Source of the DNA: an uncultured Cetobacterium sp.
GTDB taxonomy: Bacteria; Fusobacteriota; Fusobacteriia; Fusobacteriales; Fusobacteriaceae
Assembly: GCA_900766645.1 (NCBI GenBank)
Contig: CAAFWD010000100.1
Location: forward strand, 1 to 21,365
Length of the DNA stretch: 21,365 bases
Reading direction: 5' to 3'
The notes below the pieces were generated by a model, which made no database searches, was not told the origin of the DNA, and saw nothing but the letters and a program-made list of their open reading frames with translations. The position numbers and the translations under genes were made by a program. Below are positions 14,731 through 21,365 of the stretch, one piece after another. How positions within the stretch are numbered: the first letter of the stretch is position 1; each line of letters opens with the position of its first letter.

Positions 14731-15573
14731 TTATTTTTTTAACCAGTTTATCAGAAAATTATAAACCTTTTCTTTATTTTTTTCATTTAAAATCTCGTGT
14801 TTCATACCAAAAAAAAGTTTGAAATTTATGTTTTTAAAATTATTTTGTAAATAAAATTTATAAAGAGATTTCACACCTTTTCCAAAAATTCCTACAGGAT
14901 CTTTTTCACCAGAAACAATTAATATTTTCAGATTTTTATTAATATTTTTAAAGTCTCTAGCATTATAAAGTTTTGTAATAAAATCTAAAAAAGAAAAATA
15001 GAAATAAGGATTATAAGAAAATCCACATAAAGGATCATCTAAATATTTTTGTAGTTCCTTTTGATCAGTTGTAAGCCAATTAAAATGGGTATTTCTAGAT
15101 TCACATTCGGAAAAAAATATTCTATTTGAAATTCCCAAAGGTTTATTTGTAAAAAAAGAGAGAAGTCTAAAGAAAACTTTTCCAAGAAATGGGAGTAATT
15201 TTCTTTTTCCACATCCTCCCATTAAAATATACCCCTTGATAGTATTTCCGAGGGCTTTCATATGTCCTTGAGCTATAAAAGATCCCATACTATGCCCTAA
15301 AATAAAAAGATTTATTTCAGGATGATTTTTCAGAAAATTTTCTGAAATTTTAATTTGATTATCAACAAGAATTTGAAAACTTTCATTGATTATGCCTAAT
15401 TTGTTTTTTTCTAAAGCTTTTTTTCCGTGGCCTAAATGGTCAGAAAGAATAACGATAAATCCATTTTCTACTAAAAAATTTGTAAAATCAAGATATCTTA
15501 AAGAATGCTCGCCCATTCCATGAATTATTTGAAGAGCACCTACAGGTTTACTTTTAGGGTAATAGATATTCAT
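14731..15573 (-). CDS. Alpha/beta hydrolase (monoacylglycerol lipase/lysophospholipase-like)
   Basis: This 280-residue protein has an alpha/beta-hydrolase fold of the 'serine aminopeptidase S33/Hydrolase_4' type, whose members cut monoacylglycerols or lysophospholipids. The oxyanion-side motif HGMGEHSLRY is at residues 18-27 and the DHLGHG turn at 45-50. The catalytic triad is Ser95 in GHSMGS, Asp225 in SGEKDPVG and His259 in GMKHE. There is no signal peptide, so it is probably cytoplasmic. It starts 21 nt after the MATE gene with an AAGGAGGG ribosome site, so the two form a transcription unit. A link between the exporter and the hydrolase is not obvious. The real substrate is unknown. Confidence 0.85.
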   Translation of the reverse strand: MNIYYPKSKPVGALQIIHGMGEHSLRYLDFTNFLVENGFIVILSDHLGHGKKALEKNKLGIINESFQILVDNQIKISENFLKNHPEINLFILGHSMGSFIAQGHMKALGNTIKGYILMGGCGKRKLLPFLGKVFFRLLSFFTNKPLGISNRIFFSECESRNTHFNWLTTDQKELQKYLDDPLCGFSYNPYFYFSFLDFITKLYNARDFKNINKNLKILIVSGEKDPVGIFGKGVKSLYKFYLQNNFKNINFKLFFGMKHEILNEKNKEKVYNFLINWLKK

Positions 15574-15594
15574 AATACTATCCCTCCTTAGAAA

Positions 15595-16950
15595 TTAAAC
15601 TAAACTTTTTATCCATTTATGAGATATAACTCTTGGGTATGTAATCATACATTTTGCAATTTCTTCTAAACAAATTATAAAGTATAGAGTTGTGATTGTT
15701 AAACCTGGAATAAAGTGGATAGCAGCAAAGGCCATAGGAATACCAATGAACCAGATTCCAATCATCTCTGTTGCAATAGCATAAACAACATCTCCACCGC
15801 CCCTAAGAGTTCCGATTACCTGTATTATAGCATAGAATCTAATAGGAATAAAACATGCCATAATTTTAAGAACAATAATAACATTTTTAGCAGTTTCAGG
15901 TGTTACTTTAAATAGTCCAACTACTAACGGAGAGATTATATAAAATGCTGCTCCGATAACTATTCCAATAACAACTCCAAATTGAGAAATTTTTATAGAA
16001 AGATAGTGAGCCTCATCAGTTTTACGTTCCCCTATTTTATTTCCAATAATAATAGCAGAAGCAGCACCTATACCAATACCAAAGATATTGAACATATTAT
16101 TAACTGTTATTGCAATTTGCATAGTAGCAGTTGCGTTTATACCTAATTGTGCATAGGCTATTGAATAGGTAGAGATTCCAAGAATCCACATGATATCATT
16201 GAATATAACAGGAGAAGCGATCTTGAAAAATTCTCTTAGTTTATTTAAAGTAATAGTCTTTATTCCGTGGAATTTTGTAGCTATAATATTATGACGACAA
16301 TAAACCATGAATAGGACAAAAGAAAGTTCCATTAATCTAGAAATTGTTGTTCCAAGAGCTGCACCTGCAACACCCATTTGAGGAAAACCAAACTTACCAA
16401 AAATAAATAGATAATTCAGAATACCATTAAAAATAATTCCTACAAAGCTTCCATACATAGGAATCTTAGTTTGTCCAGTACTTCTAAGAGCCATTGAATA
16501 AGAAAGTGTAATAGAAGAAAAAATATAACTTGCAGCAACAATTCTTAAATAGCTAACCCCCAGTTCAGTGACTCTTGGATCTTTTAAGAAAATATGAATT
16601 ATATTTTCAGGAAAAATAACAGCAATACTGGCAAAAAATATTGAAACTAATAAAGAGATTAAAAGAGATAAATCTAGAAATTCATGAATTTTATTTATAT
16701 CTCTTTTTCCCCAAAGTTGTGACATAAAAATAGAAGCTCCCATTCCAACACCAGCAACTGAATAATAGAAAATCATATAAAATTGATTAGATAGACCAAC
16801 AGAGGCAATTTCACTCTCCCCTAGTTTCCCGACCATAACATTGTCCAGTAAATTTAATGAAGCGGTAACAAGACTTTGCAAAATGATAGGTATGGCAAGT
16901 GCCATTAACATTTTTAAAAAACTTTTTTCGAACTTGAACTTTTGTAACAT
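15595..16950 (-). CDS. MATE-family multidrug/metabolite exporter
   Basis: This 451-residue inner-membrane protein has twelve hydrophobic segments in two six-helix halves. The opening FLKMLMALAIPIILQSLVTASLNLLDNVMVGKLGE is the classic MATE N terminus, and the second half repeats it around FKIASPVIFNDIMWILGISTYSIAYAQLG. Members use Na+ or H+ gradients to export cationic drugs or metabolites; the substrate here is unknown. The start follows GAAGGAG. It lies downstream of the flavin reductase gene, but a hairpin terminator fills most of the 69-nt gap, leaving no visible room for a separate promoter. Confidence 0.93.
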   Translation of the reverse strand: MLQKFKFEKSFLKMLMALAIPIILQSLVTASLNLLDNVMVGKLGESEIASVGLSNQFYMIFYYSVAGVGMGASIFMSQLWGKRDINKIHEFLDLSLLISLLVSIFFASIAVIFPENIIHIFLKDPRVTELGVSYLRIVAASYIFSSITLSYSMALRSTGQTKIPMYGSFVGIIFNGILNYLFIFGKFGFPQMGVAGAALGTTISRLMELSFVLFMVYCRHNIIATKFHGIKTITLNKLREFFKIASPVIFNDIMWILGISTYSIAYAQLGINATATMQIAITVNNMFNIFGIGIGAASAIIIGNKIGERKTDEAHYLSIKISQFGVVIGIVIGAAFYIISPLVVGLFKVTPETAKNVIIVLKIMACFIPIRFYAIIQVIGTLRGGGDVVYAIATEMIGIWFIGIPMAFAAIHFIPGLTITTLYFIICLEEIAKCMITYPRVISHKWIKSLV

Positions 16951-16966
16951 TTAAAACTCCTTCTTT

Positions 16967-17003
16967 AAAAAAAAGCAGATGGGTTATAGGCTGCCCATCT
17001 GCT
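16967..17003 (-). terminator. Hairpin terminator between the flavin reductase and MATE genes
   Basis: A perfect 10-bp stem (16974-16983 with 16994-17003, 10-nt loop) is followed on the minus strand by eight T residues. On the plus strand the other flank also carries a T run. It ends 17 nt before the MATE start codon. Confidence 0.9.
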
Positions 17004-17019
17004 CTTTTTTTATAAATTT

Positions 17020-17718
17020 TTATTTTTTATTTTTTTTCTTAGTTTTTTTATTATTTTCAGTTTTTTTTGATTTTTTTGGACCTTTTCTAGCAGGTTTTTC
17101 TTGTGTGTAATCAACATAAGATTTAATATGTGAATATTTGTCTATAATTACAGGATTTTTAGCTACAGAAAAACCAAATTGTCCAATAGGTTTTTTAGCC
17201 ATTGGAAAATATTCTCCATGACAATAATTTATAAGGTTAGCCCACTCAAAATGAATCTTTCCTTTTTCATCCTTAAGCTTTTGATCAACATGTGAACCTA
17301 AAACCTCAGCAAGAAAAAGATCGTGAGTCCCAAGAGGGATAATTTGTTTAACTTTACACTCTATATTTATTGGACATTCATCTATATATGGAGAGTCAAC
17401 ATGATGTCCAGGTTTTGAAGTTAATTTTAACTCTTTTATTTTATCTACATCTCTCCCAGATATTACCCCACAGTAATCAGTTTCTCTAACAAGAAATTGA
17501 TTTGGGAGATTAACAGTAAATTCCATTGTTTCTTTTATGTATTCATAAGATAGTCTTTCAGGTCTAATAGCAATTGAAAGCATTGGAGGATTAGTACAGA
17601 TAGTACCTGTCCAAGCAACAGTAAATGCATTTTCTTTTCCTTCGCCATTTTTTGATGTGATAATAACAGCAGGAACAGGATTTAAAAAGACACTTCCTTT
17701 AAATAATTCTTTATTCAT
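17020..17718 (-). CDS. Flavin reductase-like protein (FMN-binding split barrel) with a lysine-rich tail
   Basis: This 232-residue protein belongs to the DIM6/NTAB flavin-reductase-like family, which binds FMN in a split beta barrel and reduces flavins or other acceptors with NAD(P)H. Residues 1-200 show the family pattern: NPVPAVIITSKN at the start, a NAFTVAWTGTICTNPPMLSIAIRPERLSYEYI core that lines the FMN site, FTVNLP, and a central GRDVDKIKEL segment. The last 26 residues are unusual: 13 lysines plus one arginine, low complexity, predicted disordered. It has its own promoter and is divergent from the cobalamin operon. The electron acceptor and the purpose of the tail are unknown. Confidence 0.85.
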   Translation of the reverse strand: MNKELFKGSVFLNPVPAVIITSKNGEGKENAFTVAWTGTICTNPPMLSIAIRPERLSYEYIKETMEFTVNLPNQFLVRETDYCGVISGRDVDKIKELKLTSKPGHHVDSPYIDECPINIECKVKQIIPLGTHDLFLAEVLGSHVDQKLKDEKGKIHFEWANLINYCHGEYFPMAKKPIGQFGFSVAKNPVIIDKYSHIKSYVDYTQEKPARKGPKKSKKTENNKKTKKKNKK

Positions 17719-17748
17719 AAAAACCCCTTTTTTGATATTAATATTTAT

Positions 17749-17778
17749 ATTATATCAGAAAAATAAAAAAAATGTCAT
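17749..17778 (-). promoter_or_regulatory. Promoter of the flavin reductase gene
   Basis: On the minus strand, ATGACA (17773-17778) is followed after 18 bp by a perfect TATAAT (17749-17754), 31 nt before the start codon. Confidence 0.75.
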
Positions 17779-17809
17779 ATAGTTTTTTTAATTTTAATTG
17801 TGAAAAAGA

Positions 17810-17838
17810 TTGACTTGCCAGCTATCATTTTGTATAAT
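17810..17838 (+). promoter_or_regulatory. Promoter of the cobalamin operon
   Basis: TTGACT (17810-17815) and TATAAT (17833-17838) are separated by 17 bp. Transcription would start near 17845, just before the riboswitch. Confidence 0.85.
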
Positions 17839-17854
17839 TATAGTTAATATGTAT

Positions 17855-18044
17855 ATTATTTATGGTTCAAATGTGATTAAAAGGAAAGTTGAGTGCGATT
17901 CTCACACGGTCCCGCCACTGTAAAGATGACGAAATCAGAAGAAACCACTGTATTTTAAATACGGGAAGGACTGAAAGTAGGGTGATTCTAAGTCAGGAGG
18001 CCTGCCATAAATTAGGTAATATAAAATCTGCGGAGAACAGATTT
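17855..18044 (+). ncRNA. Cobalamin (adenosylcobalamin) riboswitch
   Basis: This leader RNA carries the recognisable cobalamin-riboswitch elements. There is a closing stem ATTTATGG (17858-17865) with CCATAAAT (18005-18012), a TGTGATTAAAAGGAAA segment, the conserved CCGCCACTGTAA core near 17911-17923, and the B12 box AGTCAGGAGGCCTGCC at 17991-18006. Beyond the core, a 7-bp hairpin (18024-18030 with 18038-18044) displays a loop containing GAGAA (18033-18037). That can pair with TTCTC at 17899-17903, matching the known L5-L13 kissing contact. It should lower expression of the cobQ-cbiB-cobD operon when cobalamin is plentiful. The expression platform is not obvious. Confidence 0.95.
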
Positions 18045-18047
18045 GTA

Positions 18048-18075
18048 TTTTAGAATTGCATAATCAACTCTAAAA
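18048..18075 (+). promoter_or_regulatory. Hairpin in the riboswitch expression-platform region
   Basis: The arms TTTTAGAATT and AACTCTAAAA pair with one mismatch and leave an 8-nt loop. The following 25 nt are U-rich but broken by C and A, so this is not a clean intrinsic terminator. Between this hairpin and the cobQ start (18076-18147) I see only the GGGAGA ribosome site near 18134. Confidence 0.4.
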
Positions 18076-18147
18076 CTCAATTTCTATTCTTTCATTTCTG
18101 TTAATTTTATATTTCCAAAAACAAAAAAGTTTAAGGGAGACAATTTT

Positions 18148-19632
18148 ATGAAGCACAAAAATCTAATGGTAGTTGGAACTTCTTCTGGAGCTGGGAAAAG
18201 TATAACTGTAACGGGATTGTGTAGAGCTTTCTATAAAGATGGATACACAGTTGCTCCATTTAAATCTCAAAATATGGCATTAAACTCATATATAACAAAG
18301 AGTGGTCATGAAATGGGAAGAGCACAAGCACTACAATCTATGGCATGCGAAATAGATGCAGAATATTACATGAATCCAATACTTTTAAAACCCACAGGAG
18401 ATAGAAGAATTCAAGTTATCCTTAATGGGAAATCCATAGGAAACATGGGTGGTTTGGAGTATGGAGAATTTAAAAATACATTGAAAAAAGAGATATTAAC
18501 TGCATACGGCTTTATAAAAGATAAATACGATGTTTGTGTTTTAGAGGGGGCTGGAAGCCCAGTAGAATTAAATATGAAACATGATGACATAGTAAATATG
18601 GGAATGGCAGAGATGGTAGATGCTCCTGTAATTTTAGTAGCAGATATAGATAGAGGAGGAGTGTTTGCTTCTATTTATGGAACTATTGAATTAATGGATC
18701 CTGAAGAAAGAAAAAGGGTTAAGGGAGTTATTATAAATAAATTTAGAGGTAGTGTAGAGATACTAAAGCCTGGATTAAAAAAAATTGAAGATTTAACAGG
18801 GGTTCCAATTTTAGGGGTTATGCCATATTTCGAATTAGATATAGAAGATGAAGATGGTGTAACAGATAAGTTTAAAAAAATAGCGAATAAAAAAGGGATG
18901 ATAGACGTTTCAGTTATAAAACTAAAACATATTTCTAATTTTACAGATGTAGATGCTTTAGCAGCTCATGAAGATGTTAATATAAAATATGTAACATCTT
19001 TTCATGAAATTGGAGATGAAGACCTTATTGTTATTCCTGGATCTAAAAATACAATAGATGATTTAAAAGATATAAAAGATAAAGGAATAGGCCAGGAGAT
19101 AATAAAGGCAGCAAGAAAAGGGACTCCAATTGTAGGAATATGTGGAGGATTCCAAATATTAGGACAAAAGGTATTGGATCCTTATGGAATAGAAAGTGAT
19201 ATAAAAGAACTACCAGGATTAGGTCTTTTAGATACAGAAACAGTTATGGAAAAAGAAAAATTAACAAAACAATATTCTGGAGTTTTAAAAGGAGAATCAG
19301 GAATTTTAAAAGGACTGGGAGAGATACCAGTAAAAGGATATGAAATCCATCAAGGAGTGACTTCAGGAGAAGAGATTGGATTAACAAATGATGATAGATT
19401 AGTTGCAACTGTTAAGGATAACATTATAGCAACATACCTTCATGGAATTTTTGATAATAAAGAGTTTACAGATTTTCTTTTAAATAAAATTAGAGAGAAA
19501 AAAGGATTAGAGACAAAAATTTCAGAAATGACATTTGATGAATATAGAATAAATGAGTTAGATAAATTAGAAAAAATATTTAGAGAAAATATAGACATGG
19601 ATAAGATTTATGAGATTTTGGAGGCAAAATAA
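18148..19632 (+). CDS. cobQ: Adenosylcobyric acid synthase CobQ/CbiP
   Basis: The enzyme makes adenosylcobyric acid by amidating four carboxyl groups of adenosylcobyrinic acid diamide, using glutamine and ATP. This 494-residue protein has the family's two parts. The first is an N-terminal dethiobiotin-synthetase-like ATPase with GTSSGAGKS at residues 10-18 and the SQNMALNS segment. The second is a C-terminal class I-type glutamine amidotransferase with nucleophile Cys332 in GICGGFQILG and His432 in TYLHGIFDN. Length is typical. The start follows AAGGGAGA. It is first in the operon behind the cobalamin riboswitch and ends directly before the cbiB ATG, with no gap, so the two are tightly coupled. 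Confidence 0.96.
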   Translation: MKHKNLMVVGTSSGAGKSITVTGLCRAFYKDGYTVAPFKSQNMALNSYITKSGHEMGRAQALQSMACEIDAEYYMNPILLKPTGDRRIQVILNGKSIGNMGGLEYGEFKNTLKKEILTAYGFIKDKYDVCVLEGAGSPVELNMKHDDIVNMGMAEMVDAPVILVADIDRGGVFASIYGTIELMDPEERKRVKGVIINKFRGSVEILKPGLKKIEDLTGVPILGVMPYFELDIEDEDGVTDKFKKIANKKGMIDVSVIKLKHISNFTDVDALAAHEDVNIKYVTSFHEIGDEDLIVIPGSKNTIDDLKDIKDKGIGQEIIKAARKGTPIVGICGGFQILGQKVLDPYGIESDIKELPGLGLLDTETVMEKEKLTKQYSGVLKGESGILKGLGEIPVKGYEIHQGVTSGEEIGLTNDDRLVATVKDNIIATYLHGIFDNKEFTDFLLNKIREKKGLETKISEMTFDEYRINELDKLEKIFRENIDMDKIYEILEAK

Positions 19633-20580
19633 ATGAGTTTTACTTTAAAATTCGCAATTGCCTACTTATTGGATTTAATATTTGGAGATCCTTATTGGTT
19701 TCCACATCCAGTTAGATTAATTGGGAAATATATTAGTTTTATTGAGAACAGAATATACGGTTTAAAAAATAAAAAAATATCTGGATTATTTTTAGCAATA
19801 ATTGTAATTTTAACAACAATGTTAGTTTCATATTACTTAGCTAAAACATCTAAATATTTAGAAATATTTCTTTTATATACAACTTTAGCAACTAAAAGTT
19901 TAGGAGCAGAAGGAATAAAAGTTTATAAAATATTAAAATCGGGAGATTTAGAGCTAGCTCAAAGAGAATTATCTTATTTGGTAAGTAGAGATACTGGAGA
20001 AATGGATGAAATACAAGTAGTAAGGAGTACAATGGAGACTATAGCTGAAAATACAGTGGATGGAATTATAGCTCCAATGTTTTATGCATTTTTAGGTAGT
20101 TTAATATCAATTGACGGAGCTAGTTTAGCTCTGCCATTTGCTATGGGATATAAAGCTGTGAATACTTTAGATTCAATGGTGGGATATAAAAATGATAAAT
20201 ATATAGATTTTGGTATGGCATCAGCAAAAATAGATGATTTATTTAATTTAATCCCAGCTAGAATATCAGGATTGATTTTAATTCCAATATCAACATTCAT
20301 TTTAGGAATGGGATTAAAAAAACCAATTGAGATTTTTCTTAGAGATAGAAAAAATCATGCCAGCCCAAATTCAGGACATCCTGAAGCGGCTTTTGCAGGA
20401 GCTATTGGAGTTCAATTTGGTGGTAAGACAAAATATTTTGGAAAATATTTTGAAAAGCCTACAATAGGTGACAAATTAAAAGAGTTTGAAGCAGAAGATA
20501 TAAAGAAATGTTATAAAATAATGTTTGTAACATCTTTAGTAGGGGTTATTTTCTTTTCAGCACTAATTGAAATACTATAG
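19633..20580 (+). CDS. cbiB: Adenosylcobinamide-phosphate synthase CbiB (CobD in aerobic nomenclature)
   Basis: CbiB is an integral membrane enzyme that joins adenosylcobyric acid to (R)-1-amino-2-propanol phosphate. The 315-residue protein shows the diagnostic N-terminal FGDPYWFPHPVRLIG (residues 17-31), a central SRDTGEMDE...TMETIAENTVDGIIAPMFYAFLG stretch, and the later SPNSGHPEAAFAGAIGVQFGG segment. Four to five hydrophobic segments are visible, consistent with a membrane protein. Its ribosome site GGAGG lies in the end of cobQ. The gene directly downstream supplies its aminopropanol phosphate substrate. Confidence 0.96.
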   Translation: MSFTLKFAIAYLLDLIFGDPYWFPHPVRLIGKYISFIENRIYGLKNKKISGLFLAIIVILTTMLVSYYLAKTSKYLEIFLLYTTLATKSLGAEGIKVYKILKSGDLELAQRELSYLVSRDTGEMDEIQVVRSTMETIAENTVDGIIAPMFYAFLGSLISIDGASLALPFAMGYKAVNTLDSMVGYKNDKYIDFGMASAKIDDLFNLIPARISGLILIPISTFILGMGLKKPIEIFLRDRKNHASPNSGHPEAAFAGAIGVQFGGKTKYFGKYFEKPTIGDKLKEFEAEDIKKCYKIMFVTSLVGVIFFSALIEIL

Positions 20581-20594
20581 GAAGTGATTAAAAA

Positions 20595-21365
20595 ATGGAT
20601 TTACACGGTGGAAATATTTATAAATTAAAGAGAGAGAGCGGAAAAGAGGTATTAGATTACAGTTCTAATATTAATCCTTTGGGAGTTCCGGCCTCTTTTA
20701 AAGAAGCAGTTATTAATAACTTTGACAGCTTAGAGAAATATCCAGATATAGATTATATAGAATTGAGAGAAGAGATTGCCAAATATAATAATTGTAAAAT
20801 AGAAAATATAACAGTAGGGAATGGAGCAACAGAAGTTTTATTTTTATATATGAAAGCAGTTGAAGCTAAAAAAATACTTATAGTAGCTCCAACTTTTGCA
20901 GAGTATGAAAGAGCGGCTAAAAGTGCAGGAAAAGATGTAAATTTCTTTTCTTTAGAAAAAGATTTCTCTTTAGATGTTGATAAACTTTTAAACTTCATTA
21001 CAGATGAAGAGGTAGTTGTGATATGTAATCCAAATAATCCAACTGGGAAATTTCAAAATTTAGAAAAAGTAGAAAAATTAATATTTGGTTTAGAGAAAAA
21101 AAATAAAAAACTTTTTATAGACGAAGCTTTTATAGAGTTTATAGAGAACTGGGAAGAAAAAACAGCCTTTCTATTAAAAAATAAAAACATTTTTATTTTA
21201 AGAGCCTTAACAAAATTTTTCGCTCTGCCAGGAGTTAGACTTGGATACGGAATGAGTTTTGATTTAGAACTTTTAGAAAAAATAAAAAAAATAAGAGAAC
21301 CTTGGAGTGTAAATGGTGTTGCAGAAATTGCTGGAAAAACTATGCTTAAGGATGAAAAATATATA
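20595..21365 (+). CDS. cobD: L-threonine-O-3-phosphate decarboxylase CobD (5' part, cut by window end)
   Basis: The PLP enzyme decarboxylates threonine phosphate to (R)-1-amino-2-propanol phosphate for CbiB. My own reading from the ATG at 20595 stays open for 257 codons to the window edge, about 70% of a typical 350-residue protein. It shows the class I/II aminotransferase marks: HGGN near the start, DYSSNINPLG (residues 21-30), GNGATE, CNPNNPTG (144-151), DEAF (176-179), and the PLP lysine Lys207 in LTKFFALPGVRLGYG. HisC-type transaminases are similar, but the HGGN opening and the cbiB neighbour favour CobD. The ribosome site AGGAAGTG overlaps the cbiB stop codon. The stop codon lies beyond the window. 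Confidence 0.9.
   Translation, partial: MDLHGGNIYKLKRESGKEVLDYSSNINPLGVPASFKEAVINNFDSLEKYPDIDYIELREEIAKYNNCKIENITVGNGATEVLFLYMKAVEAKKILIVAPTFAEYERAAKSAGKDVNFFSLEKDFSLDVDKLLNFITDEEVVVICNPNNPTGKFQNLEKVEKLIFGLEKKNKKLFIDEAFIEFIENWEEKTAFLLKNKNIFILRALTKFFALPGVRLGYGMSFDLELLEKIKKIREPWSVNGVAEIAGKTMLKDEKYI

Noticed and set aside
20753..20998. Minus-strand open frame near the right edge.
   Set aside because: It is antisense to the well-supported cobD gene, which is open to the window end.

Overview
The window is about 21.4 kb of AT-rich, gene-dense chromosome. Several features fit a fusobacterium (Fusobacterium/Cetobacterium-like): a Gram-negative-type MglBAC galactose system whose binding protein has a cleavable signal peptide and no lipobox, a short CstA, fusobacterial-style transporters, strong AGA/ATA codon bias and an anaerobic-style cobalamin cluster. 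The genus is an inference from gene content; no rRNA or marker gene is present. I saw no phage, insertion sequence, CRISPR array or other sign of mobility.

Left part (1-7328, mostly + strand). A diverged DprA/Smf protein is followed by a stand-alone homocysteine S-methyltransferase module whose 3' end runs into a convergent tRNA-Arg(CCT) gene. Next comes mglB-mglA-mglC (galactose/methyl-galactoside ABC importer) behind a consensus promoter, with a hairpin between mglB and mglA and a strong terminator at the end. A short CstA (peptide or pyruvate transporter family) follows with its own promoter and a bidirectional terminator.

Middle part (7329-17718, all - strand). Reading right to left: a flavin reductase with a lysine-rich tail; a MATE exporter and an alpha/beta hydrolase in tandem; an APC amino-acid permease; alanine dehydrogenase; an EamA/DMT transporter; a degenerate tandem universal-stress-like protein; and a three-gene operon of two small overlapping membrane proteins (DUF3100-like) plus an M20 amidohydrolase. 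That operon has its own promoter and a perfect 12-bp palindrome just downstream of the predicted transcription start. Most units are separated by clear intrinsic terminators.

Right part (17719-21365, + strand). A consensus promoter drives a cobalamin riboswitch, followed by cobQ/cbiP, cbiB and a cobD-type aminotransferase cut by the window edge. These make the late steps of B12 assembly (side-chain amidation, aminopropanol attachment and aminopropanol phosphate supply). Their product could serve the methionine-synthase-type module near the left end.

The physiological theme is amino-acid, peptide and sugar uptake (alanine to pyruvate, an amidohydrolase with a probable transporter, CstA, Mgl) plus B12 synthesis. 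The least-described item is the DUF3100-like pair with the M20 hydrolase and its palindromic operator candidate.
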